Below, piece after piece: positions 1-11,096 of a DNA stretch of 64,000 nucleotides (position 1 is its first letter; each line of letters begins with the position of its first letter). The DNA comes from Amphibacillus cookii (GTDB lineage: Bacteria > Bacillota > Bacilli > Bacillales > Amphibacillaceae). The stretch covers positions 1 to 64,000 of the forward strand of contig NZ_JAFBDS010000006.1 in assembly GCF_016908375.1 (NCBI RefSeq), in the 5' to 3' direction. The translations under genes and the position numbers were made by a program. A model generated the notes under the pieces. That model had not been told where the DNA came from, did no database searches, and worked only from the letters and a program-made list of their open reading frames with translations.

Positions 1-133
1 TTGAATCGAAATCAGTCCAAAATGCACCTAACCAAACAAACATTCAAGCAGCATAATCCGACTTGAATATTTGTGAAATTCATCTATAAAATTGCTGGCA
101 AAAATTCTCACCAACGTCATTTGACAAAGAACC
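1..133 (-). mobile_element. ISL3-like MITE, copy 1 (cut by left window edge)
   Basis: This stretch matches 50996-51128 in inverted orientation and 61452-61584 in the same orientation, without indels and with only about two or three differences per comparison by eye. Its right end, read on the minus strand, is GGTTCTTTGTCAAATGACG, which resembles ISL3-family termini. No transposase is visible. The rest of the element lies outside the window. It abuts the terminator of the gene at 199-681. Confidence 0.75.
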
Positions 134-134
134 C

Positions 135-180
135 AAAATTCATGAAATCCCTCATTATAATATGGGACTTCATGAATTTT
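135..180 (-). terminator. Intrinsic terminator after the gene at 199-681
   Basis: Inverted repeat: AAAATTCATGAAATCCC at 135-151 pairs with 164-180 with one mismatch. Read on the minus strand, the hairpin ends in TTTTG and the MITE end GGTTC follows at once, so the original T-tract may have been altered by the insertion. Confidence 0.75.
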
Positions 181-198
181 TTGTTTGTTTTGTGCTAT

Positions 199-681
199 TT
201 ATTTGTAAACATTTCTGGTATTAGCTTGATATGGACGTTTTGCACGGGGTGTACCTAAGATTTCAGCCATAACCACACTCTCAGCTAGTCCCTTTCTTGA
301 AAGGTTTCTCTTAAATGCTAATCGTTTCGCTTTTGGACTTATTGTTTTTTGTCTAGAAACTAATTTACTTTCAACTTTTTTCTGCATTTGTTTGGCCTGT
401 TTATTAACTTGATTATTGTTCTTGTCTGACGCCACATTAAGATGCTTTCTTAGTTGCTCTATTTGGGCATTCTTTTGTGCAGCAACATTAGGTGCCTTTT
501 CATTAGAACCGGCTCTCTCTGTTTTCTGACGCTCTTGAACAGGCCTATTTAATTTGGTTTGTTGGGTACGTTTCCGTTTGCTTTCATCAGCATTATTGTC
601 GGTATTGTTAAGAACATTTTTCAGAAGGCTACCACCAATAATGAGAAGAAACGTAATCAAAGGAGCTATAAATTCATCCAT
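199..681 (-). CDS. Hypothetical membrane-anchored basic protein downstream of floA
   Basis: The product is 160 residues. Residues about 5-25 form one hydrophobic segment (LITFLLIIGGSLL), followed by a long polar, Lys/Arg/Gln/Asn-rich and probably disordered region. The last 30 residues contain GLAESVVMAEILGTPRAKRPY, which is more ordered in composition and may be a conserved motif. It starts 26 bases after the floA stop and is probably the last gene of the nfeD-floA transcript, which suggests a membrane-domain role. The family was not recognised and function is unknown. Start ATG at 681 is preceded by GGGGAGTGAG. Confidence 0.8.
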   Translation of the reverse strand: MDEFIAPLITFLLIIGGSLLKNVLNNTDNNADESKRKRTQQTKLNRPVQERQKTERAGSNEKAPNVAAQKNAQIEQLRKHLNVASDKNNNQVNKQAKQMQKKVESKLVSRQKTISPKAKRLAFKRNLSRKGLAESVVMAEILGTPRAKRPYQANTRNVYK

Positions 682-707
682 TGTCTCACTCCCCTTAAAT
701 CAATCGA

Positions 708-1697
708 TTATTCTTCATCAGAATCATCTTCGGTCATTTTTCCGATTGAATCACGCATGTCAGTATCAGCATTAATGTTCTTATAGTTCATATAGTCCAT
801 CACACCCATGTGACCAGAACGTAAAGCTTCAGCAAGTGCTAATGGTACGTCAGCTTCAGCTTCAACAACTTTCGCACGCATTTCTTGGACACGCGCCACC
901 ATTTCCTGCTCTTGAGCTACCGCCATGGCACGACGTTCCTCTGCTTTAGCCTGTGCAATATTTTTATCAGCTTCAGCTTGGTCTGTTTGTAGTATTGCAC
1001 CAATATTTTTTCCGATATCTACATCAGCAATATCGATCGATAAAATCTCAAATGCTGTTCCAGCATCTAATCCACGATTTAAAACATTGTGTGAAATAGA
1101 ATCTGGATTTTCAAGTACTTTCTTGTGCGCTGTCGAACTACCGATCGTACTAACGACACCCTCACCTACACGAGCAATCACTGTATCTTCACCAGCACCA
1201 CCGACTAATCGGTCAATATTTGCACGAACAGTAATTCGCGCTTTCGCCTTAACTTCAATACCGTCCATTGCAATACCTGCAATGAAGGGTGTTTCAATGA
1301 CTTTAGGGTTAACACTCATTTGAACCGCTTGAAGCACATCACGACCAGCTAAATCAATAGCAGCGGCACGCTCAAAGCTTAATTCAATGTTTGCGCGCTG
1401 TGCAGCAATTAAAGCATTGACAACGCGATCAACGTTACCACCAGCCAAATAGTGACTCTCTAGCTGGTTAATAGTGACTTCCACCCCAGCTTTGTGTGCT
1501 TTAATTAATGGATTAATGACTCTTTGCGGGACAACGCGTCTTAATCTCATCCCAACTAAAGTAAAGATACTTACCTTAACCCCCGCTGCTAGCGCACTAA
1601 TCCAAAGCGCTACCGGAATAAAGGTTAGTAAAATAATAAGGGCAACGATGATTACCCCAATAATAATAATCGGCATAAAATCTGCAGCTGTTTCCAT
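708..1697 (-). CDS. floA: Flotillin-like protein FloA (YqfA)
   Basis: A 329-residue SPFH-family scaffold of functional membrane microdomains. Residues about 8-52 form a hydrophobic hairpin-like anchor ([17 protein letters not shown] and the next segment). An SPFH/band-7 region and a long Glu/Ala-rich coiled-coil region ([25 protein letters not shown]) follow. Length and order match B. subtilis YqfA. The ATG overlaps the nfeD stop codon (TAATG), so the two are translationally coupled, as is common for NfeD/flotillin pairs. A good AGGAGGAAG ribosome site lies inside the end of nfeD. Confidence 0.96.
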   Translation of the reverse strand: METAADFMPIIIIGVIIVALIILLTFIPVALWISALAAGVKVSIFTLVGMRLRRVVPQRVINPLIKAHKAGVEVTINQLESHYLAGGNVDRVVNALIAAQRANIELSFERAAAIDLAGRDVLQAVQMSVNPKVIETPFIAGIAMDGIEVKAKARITVRANIDRLVGGAGEDTVIARVGEGVVSTIGSSTAHKKVLENPDSISHNVLNRGLDAGTAFEILSIDIADVDIGKNIGAILQTDQAEADKNIAQAKAEERRAMAVAQEQEMVARVQEMRAKVVEAEADVPLALAEALRSGHMGVMDYMNYKNINADTDMRDSIGKMTEDDSDEE

Positions 1698-3046
1698 TAT
1701 TCTTCCTCCTCTTTCGTGTTTTCTCTAACGACAATCCGTGATCCTGCCACTTTCACAATCTTAATCAACTGATCCTGTGCTATAAATCCACCTTCTGTTA
1801 TAACATCAATTCTTTCAGTATCAAAGACAGCAGTGCCCGCAGGTCTAAGTGGTGTAACAGTGACACCTACTTTACCAAGTAAATCATCTCGATTCGCATT
1901 CGATACATAGCCTCGTTCGGGTGTTTCAGCATCATTTAAAATAATATATTTAAATAATCCTTTTTCCAAACCAATTCGTTTATACAAAAAGATAGCTACT
2001 GCAATGGTAACAATAAGGGCAATCAATATACTTATGCTCATCTGCCTAATATCAGTGGCTGCCATAAAAAAAGATGTAAACACACTGATTCCACCTATAC
2101 TCCCAAGTATCCCTCCAGGCACAAAGAATTCAGCAATAATCAGGGCAATACCTACCACGAGTAATAATAACACCTCGTAACCAGCAAAGCCTGCTACCGC
2201 ATGTCCGTAGAAGAATAAAACCAGCGATATAATCCCTAATGAACCTGGTACACCAAATCCCGGTGAATAGAGCTCAACAATTAGTCCTAAACCTGCAACA
2301 GATAATAAAATGGATATGACTGTAGAACTGGTTAAAAATCTTGCGAACTCTTCTGCAATGGTTGGCTCTAATTCAATGACTTCGGATTCAGCTAAACCCA
2401 ATTCATTCAATAATTCAGTTCGGTGATTAACCGTACCTTCAGAGTAACCGACTTCTATCGCCGATGTTGGCCCTAATGTTAAATATCGTCCAGCTGGCGC
2501 ATTATATTCTGGTAAGTCAATATCGGGATCAGCCATTGCTTCCGCATAAAACCGATCTCTTCCTTTAGATTCAGCTGCACTTCCCATTGCTTCTAACCAA
2601 TAAGATTGTGCTTTCTCGTCAGCTGCATTACCATCCCCTGTTATAATACCGCTTGCTCCCATCGTTGCTTGTGGATTCATATAAATATAATCTGCAAAAA
2701 GAGCTATATAAGAGCCTGCGGATAAAGCTTGACTTCTTATGTATGCAGTAATAGGTATATCAATGTTTTGAAGTAGCTCACCAATATTATTAGCAGCATC
2801 GACTTGACCACCTGGTGTATTAATTTCAAATATAATGTGATCAACATTTTGCTCAATAGCTTCATTGGTTGTTCGTCTTAAAAAAGCTTCAAGACCACGT
2901 TCAACCTCTTTTTCGATCGGAATGACATAAACAAGTTTTCCCTCTCCGTTTTCACTCGCTTCAAGATGATCGGTTTTTACTAAACTAAAAACCCCAACGC
3001 TAACTAACATCATACTTAAAAAAAGATAAATAAGGCGTCTATGCAT
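1697..3046 (-). CDS. yqeZ: NfeD-type membrane serine protease (YqeZ, long form)
   Basis: The 449-residue product has an N-terminal signal/anchor (about 1-28), then a ClpP-like (S14/S49-type) protease domain at about 38-230. The candidate nucleophile is Ser109 in the SQALSAGSY motif and a candidate general-base Lys lies near 145. Four or so membrane segments follow (about 235-365), then a C-terminal NfeD OB-fold domain (about 380-440). Long-form NfeD proteins are partners of flotillins and are proposed membrane-quality-control proteases. It overlaps floA by one base. Symbol by synteny with B. subtilis yqeZ-yqfA. Confidence 0.93.
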   Translation of the reverse strand: MHRRLIYLFLSMMLVSVGVFSLVKTDHLEASENGEGKLVYVIPIEKEVERGLEAFLRRTTNEAIEQNVDHIIFEINTPGGQVDAANNIGELLQNIDIPITAYIRSQALSAGSYIALFADYIYMNPQATMGASGIITGDGNAADEKAQSYWLEAMGSAAESKGRDRFYAEAMADPDIDLPEYNAPAGRYLTLGPTSAIEVGYSEGTVNHRTELLNELGLAESEVIELEPTIAEEFARFLTSSTVISILLSVAGLGLIVELYSPGFGVPGSLGIISLVLFFYGHAVAGFAGYEVLLLLVVGIALIIAEFFVPGGILGSIGGISVFTSFFMAATDIRQMSISILIALIVTIAVAIFLYKRIGLEKGLFKYIILNDAETPERGYVSNANRDDLLGKVGVTVTPLRPAGTAVFDTERIDVITEGGFIAQDQLIKIVKVAGSRIVVRENTKEEEE

Positions 3047-3129
3047 TACACCACCTCCTTCCCACTTGTTTTACGGATAGCGTTAAGTTAATTTTATTCA
3101 TTTCTCTTATATTATATCATGAGTATGGC

Positions 3130-3168
3130 AAAAAATCCCCTATCATCAGTGAATGGATAGAGGATTTT
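3130..3168 (-). terminator. Intrinsic terminator of rpsU-yqeY
   Basis: AAAATCCcCTATC at 3132-3144 pairs with 3156-3168. On the minus strand the hairpin is followed by TTTTTTG. It lies 24 bases beyond the yqeY stop and separates rpsU-yqeY from nfeD-floA. Confidence 0.85.
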
Positions 3169-3191
3169 CTTTTATTGAGCTTTAAACGGTA

Positions 3192-3638
3192 TTATGACAA
3201 ATGTTTTTGAACCAGTGTATTTACTTCTGTTCCATCAGCTTTGCCCTTGACTTTTGGCATAAGCGCACCCATCACTTTTCCCATCTCTTTTTTTGAAGTG
3301 GCATTTACTTCATCGATTGTTTCAATTACAATCTTTTCAAGCTCTTCAGATGATAGCTGTTCTGGCATATACACTTGTAAAATAGCTATTTCAGCATTAA
3401 GATTACTTACAAGATCATCGCGTCCAGCTTCTTTAAACTCATGGAGGGAATCCTTTCTTTGTTTCAGCTCACGAGCTAAAACTGTCAACTCTTCTTCTTC
3501 TGACAACTCGTCTTTACCAAGTTTAATTGCTTCGTTTTGAAGTGAAGCCTTAACCATACGTATGACGCTTAACTTTTGCTTTTCTTTATTGCGCATGGCT
3601 TGTTTCATGTCTTGGTTCAGACGTTCTAATAATGACAT
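3192..3638 (-). CDS. yqeY: GatB/YqeY-domain protein
   Basis: The 148-residue product matches the YqeY family in length and sequence ([18 protein letters not shown] at the N terminus). The family resembles the tail domain of GatB, the amidotransferase subunit that handles misacylated tRNA, but its own role is not established. It lies just after rpsU, the order in B. subtilis, and is probably co-transcribed with it. A 24-base palindrome separates the two genes. Confidence 0.95.
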   Translation of the reverse strand: MSLLERLNQDMKQAMRNKEKQKLSVIRMVKASLQNEAIKLGKDELSEEEELTVLARELKQRKDSLHEFKEAGRDDLVSNLNAEIAILQVYMPEQLSSEELEKIVIETIDEVNATSKKEMGKVMGALMPKVKGKADGTEVNTLVQKHLS

Positions 3639-3656
3639 TTGCTTCTACACCCTCTT

Positions 3657-3680
3657 TATAAGAAATAGCTATTTCTTATA
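3657..3680. repeat. 24-base perfect palindrome between rpsU and yqeY
   Basis: Each half is TATAAGAAATAG, with no spacer. In RNA it would form a weak AU-rich hairpin lacking a T-tract, just after the rpsU stop and just before the yqeY ribosome site. It may be a processing or stability element, or a weak attenuator. Confidence 0.7.
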
Positions 3681-3685
3681 CTAAA

Positions 3686-3859
3686 TTACTTGCGTTTTCT
3701 AGCCGCCTCAGACTTCTTCTTACGACGAACACTAGGTTTTTCATAAAATTCACGCTTACGATATTCTGACAATGTACCTGATTTTGATACACTGCGTTTA
3801 AAGCGACGAAGAGCATCCTCAAGAGACTCGTTTTTACGAACGCGAGTTGAATTTGACAT
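3686..3859 (-). CDS. rpsU: 30S ribosomal protein S21
   Basis: A 57-residue protein starting [20 protein letters not shown] and ending in a Lys/Arg-rich tail ([13 protein letters not shown]), typical of bS21. It binds the 30S platform near the anti-Shine-Dalgarno end of 16S rRNA. A strong GGAGGGAGG ribosome site precedes the ATG, and a near-consensus sigma-A promoter lies about 75 bases upstream. Position between mtaB and yqeY is the B. subtilis arrangement. Confidence 0.97.
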   Translation of the reverse strand: MSNSTRVRKNESLEDALRRFKRSVSKSGTLSEYRKREFYEKPSVRRKKKSEAARKRK

Positions 3860-3931
3860 GCTAATTTCCCTCCCTCCGAAGCATCAACAGATTAATTAGA
3901 CATATGTATTCACTACATTTGCCTCTATGAT

Positions 3932-3960
3932 ATTATAATATAATGGGTTTTTTAGGTCAA
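3932..3960 (-). promoter_or_regulatory. Sigma-A promoter of rpsU
   Basis: On the minus strand: TTGACC (3955-3960), 17-base spacer, TATAAT (3932-3937). The spacing is ideal and the -10 is perfect. Confidence 0.85.
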
Positions 3961-4015
3961 CTTTTGTTTTATCTCTATTAAAAAAAGCTAAGATTTAAGT
4001 GAAGATATAAAAGAA

Positions 4016-5374
4016 TTATAGACTAGAAGCTGTCAAATTAGGGTGTTCCAAAACTTTTACATGCTCACCCACATTGATTGGATATCCCGATTTCGTTAAT
4101 TTCACTTTGACAATCTGACCGATTAAATCTGCAGTACCTTGGAATTGAACCTTCAAATAATTATCTGAATAACCAATCAATGTTTGTTGATTCTGATCAT
4201 TTATTTCAATCTCTTCAGGTATAACTTCTAATACCGTATGTTCAAATCGAGAGGCATAGGCTTTAGCTTGCTGCTCTGACAAAGCAATTAGACGGTGAAC
4301 CCGATCATTTTTGACCTGATCATCTACTTGATGATCCATCCTTGCTGCCGGTGTACCTGTTCGTTTAGAGAAAGGAAATACATGGAGCTCTGAAAAACCA
4401 ATATCTTTTATAAATTGATAGGTTTCTTGAAATTCTTGATCTGTTTCACCTGGAAAACCTACGATCACATCCGATGTAATTGCTAAACCTGGTAAGGCTT
4501 GTTTTAAACGCTCTACCTGTTGTTTATAAAATGCAGTGGTATATTTTCTTCTCATTCTCTCTAATACCGTGTCCGAACCAGCTTGTAAAGGAACATGCAA
4601 ATGTCGAACAATTTTATCTGATTGATCGATAACTTGCATAACTTTTTCTGTAATTTGGCTAGCCTCAATTGAGGAGATACGGATTCTCTTCAATCCTTTA
4701 ACCTTCGTTTCAAGATCAATAAGTAAGTCGGCAAAATCATAGCCTTTAATATCTTCTCCATAACCAGCTGTATGTATGCCTGTTAACACGATCTCTTTAT
4801 AACCTGCTTCTACGAGTTGTTTAGCTTGATTTAACACATGCTCAGGCTGTCTGGAACGTAATAAGCCACGGGACCAAGGGATAATACAAAATGTGCAAAA
4901 ATTATTGCATCCTTCCTGGATCTTTAGCGATGCTCGAGTACGATCGGTGAAAACAGGAACATCCATTTCTTCAAAGACTCGATTTTTCATAATATTAGAA
5001 ACGCCATTAATAGGTTTGCGTGTTGTCTGGTGTTCTTCAATATAAGGGATCATCTTGTCACGATCTTGTGTACCTATGACGACATCAACCCCCGGTATCT
5101 CCATAATTTCACCTGGCGATATCTGTGCATAGCACCCTGTCACACAAACAACAGCCTCAGGGTTTTTCCTAATGGCTCTTCTAATCACTTGACGACTCTT
5201 TTTATCACCTGTGTTTGTTACCGTACAGGTGTTAATTACATAAATATCTGCTTCCCGATCAAAATCGACTCGCTCATAGCCTTGTTCTTTAAATTTCTGC
5301 CAAATTCCTTCTGTTTCATAATGATTCACTTTACAGCCTAATGTATGAAAAGCAACTGTTGTCACATGTTTCAC
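4016..5374 (-). CDS. mtaB: tRNA (t6A37) methylthiotransferase MtaB (YqeV)
   Basis: The 452-residue radical-SAM enzyme converts t6A37 to ms2t6A in ANN-decoding tRNAs. The N-terminal MTTase domain shows the three auxiliary-cluster cysteines (LGCKVN, NTCTVTN, VTGCYAQ). The radical-SAM motif is CNNFCTFC, followed by the conserved IPWSRG. A C-terminal TRAM domain completes it. The start overlaps the end of rsmE, so it is the last gene of the dnaJ-prmA-rsmE-mtaB string. Confidence 0.96.
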   Translation of the reverse strand: MKHVTTVAFHTLGCKVNHYETEGIWQKFKEQGYERVDFDREADIYVINTCTVTNTGDKKSRQVIRRAIRKNPEAVVCVTGCYAQISPGEIMEIPGVDVVIGTQDRDKMIPYIEEHQTTRKPINGVSNIMKNRVFEEMDVPVFTDRTRASLKIQEGCNNFCTFCIIPWSRGLLRSRQPEHVLNQAKQLVEAGYKEIVLTGIHTAGYGEDIKGYDFADLLIDLETKVKGLKRIRISSIEASQITEKVMQVIDQSDKIVRHLHVPLQAGSDTVLERMRRKYTTAFYKQQVERLKQALPGLAITSDVIVGFPGETDQEFQETYQFIKDIGFSELHVFPFSKRTGTPAARMDHQVDDQVKNDRVHRLIALSEQQAKAYASRFEHTVLEVIPEEIEINDQNQQTLIGYSDNYLKVQFQGTADLIGQIVKVKLTKSGYPINVGEHVKVLEHPNLTASSL

Positions 5375-6120
5375 TCCGTTTCTTCGAAGTAGTATGATAA
5401 AGCAGACAGCAAATATAAAGATGCTGTTTCTGTCCTTAATATTCTAGGACCAAATCTAACGGGTTCAAAACCATTTTGATAAAATGTATCTATTTCTTCT
5501 TCAGTTAATCCGCCTTCAGGGCCAATAATCACTATAACTGACTGGCCGGGGAGAATCTGTTTGAAAAACACATTGAGTTTTTGAGTAATTTGCTTACGTG
5601 TTGTTTCCTCGTAAGCAACGAATTTATGATCATAGTGTTGACTTAATTGAACTAATGCTTTTAGGTCATGAAGTTCTTCAACTTTAGGTAATTGATTACG
5701 ATGTGCTTGTTCTGATGCTTCTTTTACAATTTTCTTTAGGCGGTGCTGCTTTTTTTCGCGTTTTTTCATATCCCATTTTACAATAGAGCGTGATGCTTGA
5801 AAAGGAATGATGGTATGCACACCTAATTCTGTTGCCTTTTGTGCAATCCAATCTAATTTATCACCTTTAGGTAAACCTTGAACTAATGTAACTTCTATAG
5901 GTAATTCAACCTCTTGTTCAAGCCAGTTTAAAATACTAAGCTTGATCACATCGGTGATTTCTATTATTTTACAAAGCGCTACTCTACCATCTGAACGATT
6001 ACAAATGACCTGATCATTTAAAGTCATTCGCATAACATTAACGATATGATGAGCATCATCATTTGTTATAATGATTTGATCATTTTTCCAATTTTGATCT
6101 TCTATAAAATAGCGCTGCAC
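5371..6120 (-). CDS. rsmE: 16S rRNA m3U1498 methyltransferase RsmE (YqeU)
   Basis: The 249-residue SPOUT methyltransferase methylates U1498 of 16S rRNA. Signature motifs are VIIGPEGGLTEEEI and FGPRILRTETA, which build the trefoil-knot SAM site. The start is GTG at 6120, preceded by AGGGGTG. It begins 15 bases after prmA and overlaps mtaB by four bases. Confidence 0.95.
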   Translation of the reverse strand: MQRYFIEDQNWKNDQIIITNDDAHHIVNVMRMTLNDQVICNRSDGRVALCKIIEITDVIKLSILNWLEQEVELPIEVTLVQGLPKGDKLDWIAQKATELGVHTIIPFQASRSIVKWDMKKREKKQHRLKKIVKEASEQAHRNQLPKVEELHDLKALVQLSQHYDHKFVAYEETTRKQITQKLNVFFKQILPGQSVIVIIGPEGGLTEEEIDTFYQNGFEPVRFGPRILRTETASLYLLSALSYYFEETE

Positions 6121-6135
6121 AATTAAACACCCCTA

Positions 6136-7086
6136 TTACTCCGGTTTTCTTGCAATAATCGACACCCAATCCTCCATTTGATTGACTTCGATAATGTCAA
6201 AACCTGATTCTACTAAAGCTTGCTTTACGGTTTGTTTTTTTGCTTGAATAATACCAGATGTAATAAAGATTCCGCCTGGTTTTAATATGTCAAAAGCATC
6301 TCGTTCAAAACGCAAAATAACCTCTGCTAATATATTGGCAACAATCAAGTCTGGATGAAATGTTACATGGTCAAGTAAGTTATTTTGTTTAATTTTTACT
6401 TTATCATCGACCTTATTTAATTTGGTATTAATATTTGCTGCTTTCACTGCAACATCATCAAGATCATAGGCATAAATTGAACCAGCACCTAATAAAGCAG
6501 CTGCAATGCTTAAAACACCTGATCCTGTACCTACATCAACTACCGTGGCATCTCTTTGCAAAAATTTCTCTATCGCTTGTACACTTAACACAGTGGTAGG
6601 ATGTGTTCCTGTACCAAAGGCCATACCAGGATCAAGCTCAATAATAACTTCATCAGTCGAAACCGGTTGATAATCTTCCCACGTTGGCGTAATGGTGATT
6701 TTCTTTGAAATTTTCACAGGTTTATAATACTTTTTCCAAGCGGTAGCCCATTGCTCTTCATTAACCTCACTTATCGTCATTCGGTTTTGTCCAATGTCAA
6801 TATTGTAAACAAGCAATTGATTAATTGCTTGTTTGATTTGTTCAACCGTTTCACCTAAAAAACTATTTACTGCCAAGTAAGCCTTTAAGACAACACCTTC
6901 ATCAGGAAAATCATCTGGATCTAGTTCGTATACTTCTCCATATGGTGCGGGACGATCTTTCGCAAAATCTTCTGCATCTTCAATAACGACGCCACTAGCG
7001 CCCGCTTCGTGAAGGATATTAGAGATGGGTTCAATTGCCTCATTTGTCGTATGAATACAAAGTTCAGACCATTTCAAGTCAATCAC
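6136..7086 (-). CDS. prmA: Ribosomal protein L11 methyltransferase
   Basis: The 316-residue class I SAM methyltransferase trimethylates ribosomal protein L11. An N-terminal substrate-recognition domain (about 1-60) precedes the Rossmann domain, whose SAM motif is DVGTGSGVLSIAA near residue 180, followed by NILAEV. Length and position after dnaJ match the family and B. subtilis yqeT. Confidence 0.95.
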   Translation of the reverse strand: MIDLKWSELCIHTTNEAIEPISNILHEAGASGVVIEDAEDFAKDRPAPYGEVYELDPDDFPDEGVVLKAYLAVNSFLGETVEQIKQAINQLLVYNIDIGQNRMTISEVNEEQWATAWKKYYKPVKISKKITITPTWEDYQPVSTDEVIIELDPGMAFGTGTHPTTVLSVQAIEKFLQRDATVVDVGTGSGVLSIAAALLGAGSIYAYDLDDVAVKAANINTKLNKVDDKVKIKQNNLLDHVTFHPDLIVANILAEVILRFERDAFDILKPGGIFITSGIIQAKKQTVKQALVESGFDIIEVNQMEDWVSIIARKPE

Positions 7087-7110
7087 TCTTTTCTTAATAA
7101 TTAAATTCGA

Positions 7111-8235
7111 TTACTCACCTTTAAATGCGCGCTTCACTCGGCTAAAAAAAGAATCTTCATTTTCGTCAGCTGGATCGTTTCCACTCATTTCATTAAATTC
7201 TCGTAATAATTCTTTTTGCTTTGCAGTTAATTTGGTTGGTGTAATCACTCGCATTTTAACGTGTTGATCACCATGACCATATCCTCGAACATTAGGCGCC
7301 CCTTTGCCTTTTAACCTAAAGGTTTTACCCGTTTGTGTACCAGCGGGAATCTTTAACTTAACTTTGCCATGTACGGTAGGGATTTCAATTTCGTCACCTA
7401 ATGCTGCTTGCGTGTATGTTAACGGCATTTCACAGAAAATGTGATCCCCATCACGTTGATAGAATTCATGTGTTTTCACTTGAACAACAACATAAAGGTC
7501 ACCAGCAGGTCCACCATTAACACCAGGCTCGCCTTGCCCAGCTACGCGAATTTGTTGGCCATCATCAATACCCGCAGGTATGCTAATATGAATTTTCTTT
7601 CTCTTTTTCACCGTGCCATTACCATTACACGTCGTACACTTTTCCTTAATTTCCTTACCGGTACCATTACAGTGGTGACAAACACGTTTATTAACGACAC
7701 GACCAAAAGGCGTATTTTGCTCGACATGCAATTGTCCAGAACCATTACAGTGTTTACAGGTTTCAGGACTCGTTCCAGGTTTTGCACCAGATCCCTTACA
7801 TGTTGCACAAGTTTCTTCCTTTGGTATATGAATATCCGTTTCCTTACCAAAGATTGCTTCTTCAAACTCAAGAACCATTGTATACTGTAAATCATTCCCC
7901 TGTTTTGGTGCGTTAGGATCACGACGGCCTCCACCACCGAAAAACATATCAAATATGTCACCAAAACCACCGAAATCATCAGCCCCAAATCCACCGCCGC
8001 CAAATCCTTGACTCTGTGGGCCAGCATGACCAAACTGATCATATTGTGCGCGTTTCTGATCATTGCTCAAAATCTCATAAGCTTCTTTTGCTTCTTTAAA
8101 TTTATCAGGTGCATCTGCTTCTTTATTAACATCTGGATGGTATTTACGCGCTAGTTTTCGATATGCCTTTTTTATCTCATCTTTAGAAGCATTTTTATCG
8201 ATACCTAGCACGTCATAATAATCCCTCTTACTCAT
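7111..8235 (-). CDS. dnaJ: Chaperone DnaJ (Hsp40)
   Basis: The 374-residue type I J-protein stimulates DnaK ATPase and delivers clients. The J domain (1-70) has the HPD motif in RKYHPDVN. A Gly/Phe region (about 75-110) and four CxxCxGxG zinc motifs ([32 protein letters not shown]) follow, then the C-terminal substrate domains. It lies 241 bases from dnaK, with a terminator-like hairpin in the gap, so it may be less expressed than dnaK or have its own promoter. Confidence 0.98.
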   Translation of the reverse strand: MSKRDYYDVLGIDKNASKDEIKKAYRKLARKYHPDVNKEADAPDKFKEAKEAYEILSNDQKRAQYDQFGHAGPQSQGFGGGGFGADDFGGFGDIFDMFFGGGGRRDPNAPKQGNDLQYTMVLEFEEAIFGKETDIHIPKEETCATCKGSGAKPGTSPETCKHCNGSGQLHVEQNTPFGRVVNKRVCHHCNGTGKEIKEKCTTCNGNGTVKKRKKIHISIPAGIDDGQQIRVAGQGEPGVNGGPAGDLYVVVQVKTHEFYQRDGDHIFCEMPLTYTQAALGDEIEIPTVHGKVKLKIPAGTQTGKTFRLKGKGAPNVRGYGHGDQHVKMRVITPTKLTAKQKELLREFNEMSGNDPADENEDSFFSRVKRAFKGE

Positions 8236-8423
8236 GAAAAATCACCACTCCCGTCTCGTTTACTGCATAAATTTAATCATAACATTCTTTATACTAGCTA
8301 AACAACTATATTAAATAAGGTTGATCATATACTATTAAAAATCACTCATTTTTGCTATCTTCATTGTTTGCTTCATATCATCGATCTAGGACTTTTAGGA
8401 ACTCACCTGAACGAAAACAGGAC

Positions 8424-8460
8424 AAAAGTCAAAGCCAAGTATAACCTGACTTTGACTTTT
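8424..8460 (-). terminator. Hairpin between dnaK and dnaJ (partial terminator)
   Basis: AAAAGTCAAAG at 8424-8434 pairs perfectly with 8450-8460. On the minus strand the 3' arm ends in TTTTGTCC, a short T-tract. It sits 17 bases past the dnaK stop and probably lets only part of the transcription enter dnaJ. Confidence 0.7.
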
Positions 8461-8476
8461 ACACATGTTTTGTTAA

Positions 8477-10306
<1,830 letters not shown>

Positions 10307-10335
10307 CTATATTCCTCCTTTAATTACGTATGTAG

Positions 10336-10899
10336 TTATTGATTTACTTTTACCATCGCCGGACGAATAACTCGGTCCTTTAGACGATAACCTTTTTGTA
10401 ATTCTTCTACAACAATATTTGAATCGTATTGATCGTCTTCTACCTGCATAACTGCTTGGTGTATGTTAGGATCAAACGTCTCACCAACGGTTTCAATAAT
10501 TTCCACACCTTCTTTTTCAAGTGCAGTGCTTAATTGACGATAAATCATTTCCATCCCTTCAAAATATGCTTGAACAGATTGATCTTCAGGTTTATTGTCA
10601 AGCGCTCGTTCAAAATTATCTACAATGGGTAACAATTCTGTCACAAGCGATTGAGACTTATACTTTAAATCAGCTGCTTTTTCACGCTGCGTTCTTTTCC
10701 TGAAGTTGTCATATTCGGCTTGGAGACGAATAAGTTTATTATATAATTCATCTTTTTCTTGCCTTATCTGTTCAAGTTCTTCAGTTGAAGTATCGGTGGT
10801 TTTTTCTTCAGTGTCATCCACTAATTCTTGCTCAACCTCTTCAACTTCCTCAATCTCTTCATTTTCTAGCGTTTGTTCTTTTTTGTTATTTTCCTCCAT
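10336..10899 (-). CDS. grpE: Nucleotide exchange factor GrpE
   Basis: A 187-residue DnaK exchange factor with an acidic N terminus (about 1-50), a long coiled coil (about 45-110) and the beta-domain with [22 protein letters not shown]-like family sequence. The start at 10899 (MEENNKKEQ) is chosen because AGGAGGTGACC lies just upstream; the reading frame stays open further but without a ribosome site. Second gene of the hrcA operon. Confidence 0.97.
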   Translation of the reverse strand: MEENNKKEQTLENEEIEEVEEVEQELVDDTEEKTTDTSTEELEQIRQEKDELYNKLIRLQAEYDNFRKRTQREKAADLKYKSQSLVTELLPIVDNFERALDNKPEDQSVQAYFEGMEMIYRQLSTALEKEGVEIIETVGETFDPNIHQAVMQVEDDQYDSNIVVEELQKGYRLKDRVIRPAMVKVNQ

Positions 10900-11096
10900 G
10901 AGGTCACCTCCTAAATAGCACAACATAATTCAAGTATCAGAAAAGCTTTATCGCTACTAAAGCTTAAGCATTTCTTTTACCTCTTTTTAAAAAAACTAAG
11001 GAATCCATTCTATCTATGAAAACCATGGTGTATGGGTCGTACAAATAACAGAGGGAGACCTAACCCCTTTATAAATAACAGTATAGGTCAAGTATT

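Noticed and set aside
73-258. Open frame spanning the MITE copy 1 end and the adjacent terminator.
   Set aside because: It crosses a mobile-element boundary and a hairpin; the sequence in copies 2 and 3 does not keep a coding frame.
7441-8063. Long frames antisense to or out of frame with dnaJ.
   Set aside because: Shadows of a confident gene.
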